Shown here: positions 51,855 to 61,900 of the stretch, piece by piece
Position numbering within the stretch: position 1 is the stretch's first letter
Layout: each line of letters begins with the position of its first letter
DNA from: DASQYE01 sp036389315
GTDB lineage: Bacteria > Acidobacteriota > Blastocatellia > Pyrinomonadales > Pyrinomonadaceae
Reading direction: 5' to 3'
Length of the DNA stretch: 64,000 nt
Assembly (NCBI GenBank): GCA_036389315.1
Contig: DASVQF010000046.1
Location: 1 to 64,000 of the forward strand
Made by a program: the position numbers and the translations under genes
The notes under the pieces: model-generated
Databases searched by the model: none
Seen by the model: only the letters and a program-made list of their open reading frames with translations
Told to the model about the DNA's origin: nothing

Positions 51855-52544
51855 ATGAAAACACATACGAAAGAGACGCAAGAGACGACCACGCCACGCA
51901 TCGCCCTACAGTTTTTACGCGAGGGCAACTACCGCTTCGTCAATAATCTGAAGGCGCATCGCAATCTATTGCAGCAGGTCAACGAGACGCGCGACGGGCA
52001 GTTCCCCTTCGCCACCATCTTGAGTTGCATAGACAGCCGGACGGGCGCGGAACTGATCTTTGACCAGGGTCTTGGCGACATCTTCAGCATTCGCCTGGCG
52101 GGCAACGTCGTGACCGAAGGGGTGCTCGGCAGTATGGAGTTCGGGTGCAAGGTTGCTGGCTCTAAGCTGTTGGTCGTCCTCGGACATACCAATTGCGGCG
52201 CGATCAAGGGCGCATGCGACGGGGTTCAACTGGGCAACCTGACGACCATCCTCAACCTCATACAGCCCTCCGTCTATTTAGAAAGAAGCGTCAAGGAGCA
52301 GCGCAACTCGAAGAACCAGGAGTTCGTCGATAAAGTCACGCGCATTCACGTCCGGCGCAGCGTCGAGAGCATCATAGAGCGCAGCATAGTCCTGCGCGAG
52401 ATGATCGAAAAAGAGCAGATCGGATTGATCGGGGCCGTCTATGACGTGAAGACCGGGCTGGTCGAGTTTCTCGACGACACCTTCATGCTCGGCGAGGTCA
52501 AGCACTTCTACCTGGACATCTCTAACGCTCAACGGGCGGGTTGA
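51855..52544 (+). CDS. Beta-class carbonic anhydrase
   Basis: A 229-residue cytosolic zinc enzyme interconverting CO2 and bicarbonate. Zinc ligands C58, H111 and C114 are in ILSCIDSR and LGHTNCGAIKGA; the catalytic D60-x-R62 dyad is present, and IFSIRLAGNVV is typical. Length fits the family. GGAGGG from the end of the transporter gene serves as its ribosome-binding site, and it starts one base after that gene's stop. It would supply or consume bicarbonate moved by the SulP protein. Confidence 0.95.
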   Translation: MKTHTKETQETTTPRIALQFLREGNYRFVNNLKAHRNLLQQVNETRDGQFPFATILSCIDSRTGAELIFDQGLGDIFSIRLAGNVVTEGVLGSMEFGCKVAGSKLLVVLGHTNCGAIKGACDGVQLGNLTTILNLIQPSVYLERSVKEQRNSKNQEFVDKVTRIHVRRSVESIIERSIVLREMIEKEQIGLIGAVYDVKTGLVEFLDDTFMLGEVKHFYLDISNAQRAG

Positions 52545-52561
52545 AAAGAGACGGGCAGCGG

Positions 52562-54193
52562 TCATCTATTGAAACGGTTCGCCCTCGGCGTCAGGCGGTC
52601 TGTTAAGGGAACGTACTGCTTTGTGTCCGGGTCAACGCGGACGATGTATGAGCCGGTCGAGCCGATTCTGCGGTTTGGGCCAAACGTCAAGGGAGGCAGC
52701 ACGCCCGTCCTGAAATCCTGTATCTGTTCGAGCGAGCGCAGCAGCGTCGCGCGGTCTAGCTGCTTGCCGCTTAACTTGACGGCTTCGTACAAAAGCTTCG
52801 TCGAAGCGAAAGCGACGGATTGAAATGCCGGGCTGCGCAAACTGCTGCCGCTCTTCTGCATGACGGAAATGAACTCGGCGAAAGCGGATTGATCGGGGAG
52901 CGCGGCCGGATAAGCCAGATAGGTCTCGGCCGCCACGCTCGCCGGCAGAGCGAAAGCCCCGCGCCCGATCATCACCACGGAGCTGAGGAGCGGCGCTCTC
53001 ATCTTCACACGATCCATCTCTGCGGCGAGGGCCGCGATGCTCTGCGCGTCACCGAAAAAGAGGAGGTAATCGGGCCTCTTCGCTTCCAGCCGCCTAACCA
53101 CGTCGGCCGCCCGAAAGCTTCCGGCCTTGAAGCCTTCTTCGATGACCAGCGTCATAGAGTAAATCTCCGCCTGCGCCTTCACGCCGGAGAGCGCATCGCG
53201 GTCGAAATCGCTGTCGGCGTAGACGACGCCGAGCCGCGCCGGTCTCTCTTTCGATCTTGAAGCGATGAAGTCTACCAGCGAGCGCGCCTGATCGCCGAAG
53301 GTCGGGAGCAGGTAAAAGATGTAAGGGTTGGGCGGAACGGAAAGGCGTGGCGAGAGCGTGACGGGCCCGATGAGCGGAACCTGGCTGCGCTCGATCAATT
53401 GGTTGACGGCACGGCTGTCGCCGGGCTCGAAGCAGCCGACCAGGGCGAAAACGGCGCTCGCCTCGATCAAGCGCCGCGTGGCCTCAAGGGTTTGTGACGG
53501 CTCGCCGCGCGAATCCTCTACCAGCAGCTCAAAGCGGCGGCCATAGATTCCGCCGCGTGAATTGATCTCGGCAAAGCTGGCGTTGAGGGCGGCTTTAATG
53601 TCCTCTCCGATCTGGGCCAACGGGCCCGTCAGGGGCAGCGCCGCGCCGACCTTAATGGTTTCGTCCGTCAGCCCCGGGTCTAGGTCGGACGCGCCGCCGA
53701 GCTTCCTGAGATAGGCTATGAGGTCGGCCATCTGCTCGCCGGTCATACTGTAGCGCGGCATGGCCGGATGGAGCCGCGCGCCGTTCGGGTCAACGCCGCC
53801 CGTGATGGCCCGCGCCAGTGTCGCGTCCTCGTATGGCCCACGCTCGCGCCTTGTGAGCGCGGAGGTCAGAGGGCGGGTGAGCGTTTCCCAGTTGAGCGGG
53901 GGCGGTTGGATGCCGCCCTCTCTGACTCCCTCGCCGCGCAGGCCGTGACAACTCGCACATGGAAAAGAGCTGGCGGGCAGTTCCAGGTCGTCGTTGCCGA
54001 GCACTGTCTTGATCTCGCCGCGCGGGGCGTCCTCGCCTCTCAGATAAATCTGTTTCCCGCGCCTCTCCTGCGCACTGAGGCTGCTCCTGTTCTGTGTCGC
54101 GGCCGTTGGGCCCACGATCAAAAGCGCCGCGCACAGAAGCGACGCCGTGAGAAGTAAGAATTTAATCTTGTAGATGAGAGGCTTAGTTTGCAT
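52562..54193 (-). CDS. Cytochrome c fused to an ABC-type periplasmic substrate-binding protein
   Basis: A 543-residue exported protein. A signal sequence (KFLLLTASLLCAALLIVG) is followed by a cytochrome c domain with one heme motif CASCH (79-83) and probable axial M145 in HPAMPRYSM. From about residue 170 it is a type-1 periplasmic binding domain (IKVGAALPLTGPLAQIGEDIKAAL, INSRGGIYGRRFELLVEDS) of the branched-chain amino acid receptor class. No ABC permease or ATPase is near, so it may act as a redox-linked sensor or scaffold, not in uptake. The start at 54193 overlaps the end of the SCO gene by 11 bases and has no ribosome-binding site of its own, implying coupled translation. It is the last gene of the giant multicopper oxidase operon. 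Confidence 0.87.
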   Translation of the reverse strand: MQTKPLIYKIKFLLLTASLLCAALLIVGPTAATQNRSSLSAQERRGKQIYLRGEDAPRGEIKTVLGNDDLELPASSFPCASCHGLRGEGVREGGIQPPPLNWETLTRPLTSALTRRERGPYEDATLARAITGGVDPNGARLHPAMPRYSMTGEQMADLIAYLRKLGGASDLDPGLTDETIKVGAALPLTGPLAQIGEDIKAALNASFAEINSRGGIYGRRFELLVEDSRGEPSQTLEATRRLIEASAVFALVGCFEPGDSRAVNQLIERSQVPLIGPVTLSPRLSVPPNPYIFYLLPTFGDQARSLVDFIASRSKERPARLGVVYADSDFDRDALSGVKAQAEIYSMTLVIEEGFKAGSFRAADVVRRLEAKRPDYLLFFGDAQSIAALAAEMDRVKMRAPLLSSVVMIGRGAFALPASVAAETYLAYPAALPDQSAFAEFISVMQKSGSSLRSPAFQSVAFASTKLLYEAVKLSGKQLDRATLLRSLEQIQDFRTGVLPPLTFGPNRRIGSTGSYIVRVDPDTKQYVPLTDRLTPRANRFNR

Positions 54194-55430
54194 CGAGCAG
54201 CTTGGCGACCGCACCAGCGATCTCCGTCGGGTTAGACATCGCCAGAACTTTCATCCACTCGCCGGTCGTAACGTTGCCGATGATGAGTGTGCTCGTATGC
54301 TGCTGCTTGTCCGCGACGTAGCCGCCCAGCTTCGAGAGCACCAAATCCACATCCCTTTTCTCGCCCGTCAGAAAATACCAGCCGGGCTGCGCCTTGAAAG
54401 TGTCGGCATATTTTTTGAGCACGGCGGGCGTGTCCGTCTCGGGATCGACGCTGATCGAAATCAGCAGGACATCACGACCGACGCGCGCTCCCAACTGCTT
54501 CTGGACGCGCGCCAGGTTGGCGGTCATAGGCGAGCAGACGCCTTTGCAGGTCGTAAACAGAAAGTTAATCAGGACGACTTTGCCCTTGAGCAGGTCGTCG
54601 TAGAAACGCACCGGCCTGTTATCCTGCGTCAGCAGCGTTGTGTTCGGGAAATACCGGGCCGCCGCTTCCTCTTCGGCGCGCGCCGTGCCACTTTTGTCGG
54701 CCGCTTCGTCGATGAGCTTGACGAGCTGCGAAGGCGGCGAGAGACCGTAGGCGCGCGTCCAGAAGCCCGCAGCCTCGTTGCCGATCAAGATGAGCGGCGT
54801 ATGATCGGTCTTGTTCGAGACATAGCCGCCGAGCGCCTCAAGCAGAGCATCAATCTCGGGCTTGCTGCCGGTGACGAACGTCCAGCCGGGCCCGGCCTTG
54901 AACTTCTCCGAAAAGCTCTTGAGACGCTCGGGCACATCCGTCGCCGGGTCAACGCTGATCGAGATCAGCTCCACGCTGCGGCCCATGCGCTCGCCCAATG
55001 CCTGCTGCACGCGCCGGAAGGTCGCGCTCAAGGGCGGGCACACGCCCGTGCAGGTCGTAAAGATGAAGTTGATGGCGACGGTCTTGCCTCGAACGAGGTC
55101 TGTGTAGAATCTCAGTCGTCTGCCGTGCTGATCGTAGACGGTCGTGTCGGGAATGCGCGGCGAGCTAACGGGGCCGCCTGCGCGCGCTTCGTTGTTCGAC
55201 ACGCTCTGCTCCGTGCTCTTAACTTTTAAATCCATGCCGCACTTCGGACAGCGCCCGGCGCGCTTCGATGTGACTTCCGGATGCATGGGGCAGGCGTAGA
55301 GGGCCTCTGCTTGCGCTCCCGTTCCTTGCGGCGCAGCCTTCACACAGGCCACGCCGCCGAAGCAGGAAAGCGCGGGCGCGAAGATCATCAGCGTCAAAAG
55401 TGAGAGCAGGGCCGAGAGCTTGCCAATCAT
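54183..55430 (-). CDS. Heavy-metal-binding domain fused to two SCO1/SenC domains
   Basis: A 415-residue exported protein. After a signal sequence comes a YHS-like heavy-metal-binding domain, YACPMHPEV...CPKCGMDL (45-68), then two tandem SCO thioredoxin-fold domains. Domain 1 has CTGVC (127-131) and H210; domain 2 has CKGVC (295-299) and H378. These are the Cys-x-x-x-Cys and distal His that bind copper in SCO proteins, complete in both copies. SCO proteins deliver copper to, or reduce cysteines of, copper enzymes such as cytochrome oxidase; here the giant multicopper oxidase of the same operon is the obvious client. The start at 55430, with AGAGGTG upstream, replaces a much longer open frame with shadow-like sequence. 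Confidence 0.9.
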   Translation of the reverse strand: MIGKLSALLSLLTLMIFAPALSCFGGVACVKAAPQGTGAQAEALYACPMHPEVTSKRAGRCPKCGMDLKVKSTEQSVSNNEARAGGPVSSPRIPDTTVYDQHGRRLRFYTDLVRGKTVAINFIFTTCTGVCPPLSATFRRVQQALGERMGRSVELISISVDPATDVPERLKSFSEKFKAGPGWTFVTGSKPEIDALLEALGGYVSNKTDHTPLILIGNEAAGFWTRAYGLSPPSQLVKLIDEAADKSGTARAEEEAAARYFPNTTLLTQDNRPVRFYDDLLKGKVVLINFLFTTCKGVCSPMTANLARVQKQLGARVGRDVLLISISVDPETDTPAVLKKYADTFKAQPGWYFLTGEKRDVDLVLSKLGGYVADKQQHTSTLIIGNVTTGEWMKVLAMSNPTEIAGAVAKLLDAN

Positions 55431-55467
55431 TCCTTCACCTCTTTCTCGTCTTAGCCTCTGTGATCTT

Positions 55468-57468
55468 TTATTTGTCGCCCGTGACGGCGAGGGTCGCATA
55501 GGGCAGGTCAGCGAACGTTGTGCCGCGCGAAGAGACACGCACCATGACGTTGTAGAGCCCCGCGCGCGGGAACGTTTGCACCACTTCGTAGATGCCCTTC
55601 TCGACCTCCCTGGCCCATTGGCGCTGCTGCCAAATGCCGGGCGGCTCAAAGACCAGGACTTGCACGTCTGTCAGGCCGACGATGGGCTGCCGGGTCGCCG
55701 GGTCTGTAATCTTGAACCGGAGCGGGCTCGCTTCCTGCGGCTTGAACCGCTTCTCCCTGAACAGGTGTTCGACTGCAAGGCTGCGGCCCGCGCGCGCGTC
55801 TTCGCCTTCGGGCGAGGGCGCGACTTCGAGCTGAAAACAGTTGACGAGGCGCGGCTGGTCTACGAGCATGGGCACGTCGTAGCGCCCGGCCCCTGTGAGC
55901 TTGATCGGCGTCGAATAGACGCCCGGCTCCAACTCCGTCAGGCTGCGATTGAGGACGAGCAGGGCGCGCGGCCGCCGCTTGTAATTGGTGAAGGAGCCCA
56001 TCGGGGCCATCATTCCTTCGACGTAGTAATAGAGCATCTGGTCTGGCGAGTTGGCGACCATCACGGCGTTGCCTTCGGGCGTGGGCGCGATCATGTCCGA
56101 GATGCCTATCTCCTGCGGCGCGCTGCTCGGAGACTGGCGGCCCGCCGTGACATCTACGGCAGAGATTTTTCCGCTCCCCAGTTGGCCCAATTCGATCAGC
56201 GAAATCTTCTCCGACTGCGTGCCGCGCACGTACGCATAGCGCGGAGTGAAGACCACCTGGTCGGGCTCTTTGACGACCTCCGCCGCGCCTGTGAGTTCGT
56301 CCGTCGCAGAGTCCAGAATGAAAACTTTGCTCTCGACCTGATTGACGGCGAAACCGAAGCGGCCCCCCGGCTCGAAGCGCAGGGCCACGTTGCCGCGCCG
56401 CGCCTGAATGGTTTTGACGACGCGCTGTTTGGCCGGGTCAATTACTTCTATCGTTGCCCCGTTGAGAGTGGCGACGTAAATCTGTTTGCTTGCGGCCGAG
56501 TAGGCCACTGGGACGGGCGTCCTCCCGACCTTGATGTCTGTCATGTGCGCGAGCGTCCTGGTGTCTATGACGGAGACTGTATCGGCCGCGCTATTGGTTA
56601 TGTAGGCCAGGCGGCTGTCGGCCGTAAACGCTATGTGATGAAGCCCGGCCCCGGCTTTGACCGTCGCCGCCAGCCGGTTGTTTGAAGTGTCAATGACGGC
56701 CACAGCGCCCGCGCCGTCCAGGCCCACCCAGACGAATCGCCCGTCGGGTTGGAGCGCGACCCTGCGCGGCGCAGACTTTTCGCCTACGGGCAGGGTGGCG
56801 ATAAGCTTTCTGGTGACGGTATTGACGATAGCGACGGCCCCTTGCTCGGGCAGCGTGACGTAGAGGAACTCTTTGTTCTGAGAGAGGGCCCAGTCAGCGC
56901 CGGGCCCAGGCAGCGCGACGATGCTTTCGAGCTTGGTGACGCTGAAGGAGACCTGCGGGTTGATGAAAGTGATGCTGTTGTCGTGGTTGAGCGTGAGCAG
57001 CAGGTAGGCGTTCAGGTCTATGTCTGCGCGAACGCTCATCAGGCCGCCCGTGAAGAGACGTATCTTATCCTTGCACGCGGCCTCGTTCGGAGCCGCCTCG
57101 GATTTGCGCACGCTGATCCAGGCGGCCGGGTGCAGCCCCGTAAGGGCCTGGCCCGTGCGCGCGTCCGTCAGACGGAACGTGGCTATAGCATTCGCACCCG
57201 CGACCAGACCTGCGCTCAAGCCTTTCTCCGTGGGCAACGCCTTGACCGAGAAATCAATCGTGATTCCATCCTTCTCAAAACGCTGCGAGTGGTAGTCCGG
57301 CGCTTTCGTCTTCGCCTTCGCGGTCGCGCCCGAGACGCTGACGCGCTCGACGCCGCTCTCTCTCTGCGTTTGCGCTCTCACCACAGTCGAGCGCGGTATG
57401 AGGCATACACCCAGGGCCCACAAGATCAAGAGACCTACTGCGTGGCTCAAGTTGCGTTGTCGTCTCAT
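55468..57468 (-). CDS. Exported YncE-like beta-propeller protein
   Basis: A 666-residue protein with an N-terminal hydrophobic signal (HAVGLLILWALGVCLIP). Residues about 60-170 form a beta domain (TIDFSVKALP, ATFRLTDARTGQALTGLHPAAWI) similar to YtkA/FixH-type domains. Residues about 180-480 hold a seven-bladed propeller with YncE/NHL-type repeats (FLYVTLPEQGAVAIVNTVTRK, FVWVGLDGAGAVAVIDTSNN, LAYITNSAADTVSVIDTRT). A second YtkA-like domain lies at the C-terminus (PLRFKITDPATRQPIVGLTD). It starts 11 bp after the lamin-tail gene. In this operon it may bind metal or assist the oxidase, since relatives include nitrite reductase d1-type propellers; no heme ligand is obvious. Confidence 0.85.
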   Translation of the reverse strand: MRRQRNLSHAVGLLILWALGVCLIPRSTVVRAQTQRESGVERVSVSGATAKAKTKAPDYHSQRFEKDGITIDFSVKALPTEKGLSAGLVAGANAIATFRLTDARTGQALTGLHPAAWISVRKSEAAPNEAACKDKIRLFTGGLMSVRADIDLNAYLLLTLNHDNSITFINPQVSFSVTKLESIVALPGPGADWALSQNKEFLYVTLPEQGAVAIVNTVTRKLIATLPVGEKSAPRRVALQPDGRFVWVGLDGAGAVAVIDTSNNRLAATVKAGAGLHHIAFTADSRLAYITNSAADTVSVIDTRTLAHMTDIKVGRTPVPVAYSAASKQIYVATLNGATIEVIDPAKQRVVKTIQARRGNVALRFEPGGRFGFAVNQVESKVFILDSATDELTGAAEVVKEPDQVVFTPRYAYVRGTQSEKISLIELGQLGSGKISAVDVTAGRQSPSSAPQEIGISDMIAPTPEGNAVMVANSPDQMLYYYVEGMMAPMGSFTNYKRRPRALLVLNRSLTELEPGVYSTPIKLTGAGRYDVPMLVDQPRLVNCFQLEVAPSPEGEDARAGRSLAVEHLFREKRFKPQEASPLRFKITDPATRQPIVGLTDVQVLVFEPPGIWQQRQWAREVEKGIYEVVQTFPRAGLYNVMVRVSSRGTTFADLPYATLAVTGDK

Positions 57469-57479
57469 TCAAACATCCC

Positions 57480-58832
57480 TTATAGCGTCTCGACCACGAT
57501 GTTGAAGCGGAAAGTGCCGCTCTGCTGCACGCCCAAAAGGAACTGCAAGTTGATGCTCTGGCCCGGAGCGAGCGGCTCGGCCAGCGTCACATCCTCGGCC
57601 CTCATGCTGCTGTTATATCCGCCTCCGTTCGGTTGCGCGGGCGGCGTCTCCAGCACAGTCCCCTTCACGGTCTTGATCGTGCCGTCGCTAATCATCACGT
57701 TGAAGGGCACGTAGGAGCTGATGAACCGAATATCCGCTTCAGGCGACATCGCCGGAAAAGTAGTGATGCTGACGATGCGAAACCTGAGCCGCGTGATGTT
57801 CGTCGCCGAAATGTTTGTGACCGTCCGGCGGATGGAGAGCGTACCATAGGTGCTGTTGTTTTCGGGGTCGGAGAAGGTCGAGCGGACGCGATTGGGATCG
57901 GCCGTGGACGAGACGGCCGGGTCTAGCAGAGAGAGCTGAACCCTGCCGCCGACATTGACGGGGCTCGATAGATTTTCAGGGCCGGGCGCGCCTAGATGCT
58001 GGCCCGCGCTCGTGTTGTAGAAGTTCGGATCGACGCCCATGAAGTCGGCCGTGTTATTTTGAGTATCTTTCGGCACTCCGGCCGTCAGGTCACGATAGAA
58101 GCTGTACTGAAGCGGGATGAAGGTCTCGGCCCCGTAAGCCGGAAAGCCAGCCCCCTCGCGATAGAGCGCAGGGGCCGTCTCATAGCCCACAGCGTCTATC
58201 CGATGCCAGGTCGTGAAGTTCTGCGGATTGGTCGTCCTGAACAGCGCGATGCCCCCCTTATCCGGAATGTCGAGCAGGTAAGAGATGTCTGCCGTCGCCC
58301 CGCGATCTTCTCCGGCCGGGTAAGAGCCCAGGCTGTAGCCGAGCGCGTTGACGGCCAGAAAGTGGCCGCGCGGCGGAATCATAATGCCGTTCGGAATGAC
58401 GAACCTCACTATACCATCGGAGGCGACAAGGGCCCAGCCGGCCGAACCGTCGGCGGCGTTAACGGTGATGTTCCCGTTGCTGTTGTTATAAATCTCTATG
58501 AACTCGTCGTTCTCGCCCGCAGGCCCGCGAAAACGAAACTCGCTGATGAGAAACGGAGTCGAGCCGGGCGGCGGAGGCTTGGGCGACGGCAGCGGCGTCG
58601 GCGTCGCCACGGGCGAAGGCGTAGACGGCGGACAAGGGATGCCCATGCACTGGCCCGTCTCCGGGTCTACGACGCACATGTCTATGTCGGGACAAAACCG
58701 CCACGGGTCTATTGCCTGCGGCTCTGAAGATTGAGCGAACGCGACCATGCAGAGCGCAAACAGCAGCAGCAGGCAGCCTGCGACCCGGCGGCGTGTTGCG
58801 AAAGAGCGTGCCAAATCCTTAATGCTTCTCAT
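57480..58832 (-). CDS. Exported lamin-tail-domain protein
   Basis: A 450-residue protein. The signal peptide (RVAGCLLLLFALCMVAFAQ) is followed by an unusual Cys-containing segment (FCPDIDMCVVDPETGQCMGIPCPPS), a Pro-rich linker and a lamin-tail domain (about 95-240; FLISEFRFRGPAGENDEFIEIYNN). A C-terminal beta-domain of about 150 residues contains repeated immunoglobulin-like strands. The segment CPDIDMCVVDPETGQCMG resembles the CETAMCEPGE stretch at the N-terminus of the oxidase, both preceding Pro-Thr linkers, which suggests a common surface-attachment or secretion role. The start at 58832 has GGAGG nine bases upstream. It lies 88 bp behind the oxidase gene and 11 bp before the propeller gene. 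Confidence 0.85.
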   Translation of the reverse strand: MRSIKDLARSFATRRRVAGCLLLLFALCMVAFAQSSEPQAIDPWRFCPDIDMCVVDPETGQCMGIPCPPSTPSPVATPTPLPSPKPPPPGSTPFLISEFRFRGPAGENDEFIEIYNNSNGNITVNAADGSAGWALVASDGIVRFVIPNGIMIPPRGHFLAVNALGYSLGSYPAGEDRGATADISYLLDIPDKGGIALFRTTNPQNFTTWHRIDAVGYETAPALYREGAGFPAYGAETFIPLQYSFYRDLTAGVPKDTQNNTADFMGVDPNFYNTSAGQHLGAPGPENLSSPVNVGGRVQLSLLDPAVSSTADPNRVRSTFSDPENNSTYGTLSIRRTVTNISATNITRLRFRIVSITTFPAMSPEADIRFISSYVPFNVMISDGTIKTVKGTVLETPPAQPNGGGYNSSMRAEDVTLAEPLAPGQSINLQFLLGVQQSGTFRFNIVVETL

Positions 58833-58920
58833 CTGTGAGTGCCTCCGTCCTGAGAAAACTTGAGCGCGTGCGCCGCGAGGGGCCGGACGTGTGTCCAGCC
58901 CCATGCCTCCCGATCAACGC

Positions 58921-61900
58921 CTACCTGGGCGTCACGCGGAAGATGCCCCACAAGCCGTTTGTGAACTGGAAGCTCTCCTGCGTGCGATAGAGGTAGTCGC
59001 CCGGCCTGCTGAACAACCCGCCCGCGTTGGTCAGGATGTTGTCATGGCGCGTCGGCCCGATGCCGCTGTAGGAGCCGACCTCGAACGTGAATGGATTCGT
59101 GCCTTGAACGGTCGAATTGGCCGTCCAGGGCTCGAACTGCCAGTGATGACCGAAGAGCGTGAAGCCGTGCTGGCGTGGATGGCCCGCGCCCTGTATGACG
59201 CGAAAGCGCGTAGGCGTTCCGGCAATCGCCGTGTAGACCATCGTCTCGGGATCGCCGCACACACTCGTCCCGCAACCCGGATTGATCTTCGTCGAGCTGA
59301 GCACGTTCTTGAGGTCAACGTCATTGAGGAGGTTGGGCACGTCCGTCACCTGCAAGCCCATGCGGGCCCAGATTGGTTCGCTCCGGTAGTTGAACGCCTT
59401 GAAGCCTGTGTCTTCGGCGTCGTCCTCTCCGCCTACGTTCTTGAGCGGGACTCCGTTCTGCTGCACGCTCAGGTCGTCCTGGTAGATAACGGCGTGCTCG
59501 CGGAAACTGATCTGCGAGCTTCCGCCCAGGAAGACGTTGGCCGAAGCGTTGGAGCCTGAGCCGTTCGTGAAATCGGAAATCCAGTTGGAGCCTGCGGGCT
59601 CGATGATGAGCATCCCCGTCGCTCCGTGTGAGGCGTGCTTGATGACATCTCCCATATCTCTCAAGCCCGTCGCCCCAAACTCCATAGGGGTTGCAATGAC
59701 GCGCCCGTCCGTGTCCACAGTGTTCTCGCCCGCGTACCAGGTATAAGTGATGGAGTTGCCTGGGCCCACGGTCGTGTCCGGGTTGAGACCTACGCGCGCG
59801 CCGTCCGAGGTGGCCACGTCATAGGCGACCAGTTGCGGGTGCAGGCCGACGCGATTGGAGGTCTTCACCTGGTTGAAGTTGAAATGGTTGATGATCGCAG
59901 GCATGTGATTCCAGCTATCGCCTTCGGGCACGACCGTGGGCAGCCTGTTCGTGAGCGTCACCTGTATGCACTCGCCTGCGGCCGCGCGCAGCACCAGCGG
60001 CTCGGGCCTGGCCCAACCGCTCTTGAAGTAGTTGTAGTGACTGTTCTCTATGAAGATGATCGCGTTCGGGTCTGCTATACCGAAACGCTTGTTGTATTCG
60101 AGCTTGCCGCCCTGCACGAGGTCGCGCGCCGCCCACGCGCTCACGCTGTAGCTTCGGAGGGGCGCGGCGGCCGGACAGACGCTATTAAAAGGCGTGGCTA
60201 CGTTGGGGCCGCTGCTGCGCTGCGTCTGCGGCGTGCCGGGCAGGGGCGTCATGGTGAAGGGTTGGCCCGTCAACTGATCGTTGACGAGGGCCTGCGCTCC
60301 CTGGAAGGTGCGCAGGATGCCCCATTGACCGTCCCACAAATTGTCCGTCGCCGCAGACGAGTAGAGCCTGTCAATAGCATTGGCTCCACCGACGACGGTC
60401 GGCGAGAGCGGCGAAGGATTAAGCTCGAACTCGAAATGCTCGCTGATGCCGATCTGTTGTCCGTTGCGGAAACCGGAGTTGGGAGCCGAGGGCTCGAAGA
60501 GCCACTTGACGCCGTGAATGTTGAAGACGTGCTGCTCTTCCTGCGCCCCCTGTATGAGCCGCACCTGCACGCGCTCGTTCTCGAAGGCCATCAGCAAGGG
60601 CGTGAACGGGTCGCCGTGCAGGTTCGAGTTGAAGACGTTGGCCATATCGCCCGACGGGTCTGTCTTCTGCACGAAGCCGCCAGCCGTCTCCTGCCCGATG
60701 CGAAGCGGGATAGGCTCGTTGCGATAGTTGACGAGCTGCGTGCCCGGGTCTCCGGCCGAGATCGACTCGGGCTTCGGCACGGGCGGTTGCTCGATGGCTA
60801 TCGGCAGCGGCGCTTCCATAAAGCCCGGCGGGTTGACAGGCTTGAGGTCTGCCGTGTAGACGATGGCGAAATCCCCGAAAGCCAGATTGAACTCGCGGTA
60901 AGGCCGCTTCTGATCGGGCGCGGCCAGCGGGCCCGGAATGATGTTGGCCGCGAAAGATGTGGGCCCACCGTCGTAACGACCGCCGAGCGGCTGGTTGTCA
61001 AGCCCGGCCCATTGCGAGCCCGGCGGCTCGACCACGAGCGCGCCGTACAAGCCGTGGTGCTGGTGCGAGCTGGGGCTGAAATGATCGTGCGTGAAGACTG
61101 TGCGAATGGTTCTGTCCTGGCCCTGATTGTTCAGGAGCGGGTCGGCCCACCATCTTTGCACGGTCGTCTGTGCGCCGAGGAAGGCGTTGCCCGGGCCCGC
61201 GCCGAAGACCGGGTGCGGCTGCGCCGTCAGAATTTGAGTGCCGCCGTGGGCCTGCTGGAAGGCATTGTTGGCGGCGATGCGCTCGCGCACTTCGCCCGGC
61301 GAAAATCCGCCGTCCTCGTAGTTCCAGCCGTTGCCAGCCCCGTCCGAAGAGGTCACGTCGAATTTGACCAGGTGTATGTGCTGGCCGATGATGTCCGTCG
61401 GCGTGAAGATTTGAAAGTCGTCGAGGTTGAGCACGCTCGGCACAAGGTTGGTTGCGGAGAAGGTCACGCACTCGCCCGAATTGACGCGGAAGAAGAGCGG
61501 CTCAGGCTTACGTGTGCCGTTCAGTGTCGGCAAAGCGTCTGCCTCAAGCGTCGTGATTCTGGCCTGGCGGTCGTGCCACCCGGCGCGGTTCACAGTCATG
61601 TCGAACTGTATGTAGGCCGCGCGATAGGGCCTCAACGTCGAAGTCGGCGAGCAAGGGTCTGCATAAGGAGCGCCCGGCTTGGGCGGCTGCCCGTTGACCA
61701 GGAAGAGCCCCGGCGCGCCGCTCGCCGTGTAGGATTGATAGCCGCGAGCCGGCCACCCGTACTTGGTCACGACGGGAACGCCCGGCAGGCCCGACCCGTT
61801 ATCCGTTCCCTGGTGAAAATTCATGGCGTTGACTTCGGCCGCCGTGCCGTTCTGCGGAAGCAGCTCGATCTGCGCCGATGTCAAGACGCGCGCGAAGAAG

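Noticed and set aside
55431..55649. Upstream extension of the SCO gene
   Set aside because: Ser/Arg-rich sequence overlapping the propeller gene in another frame; a signal peptide and ribosome-binding site define the start at 55430.
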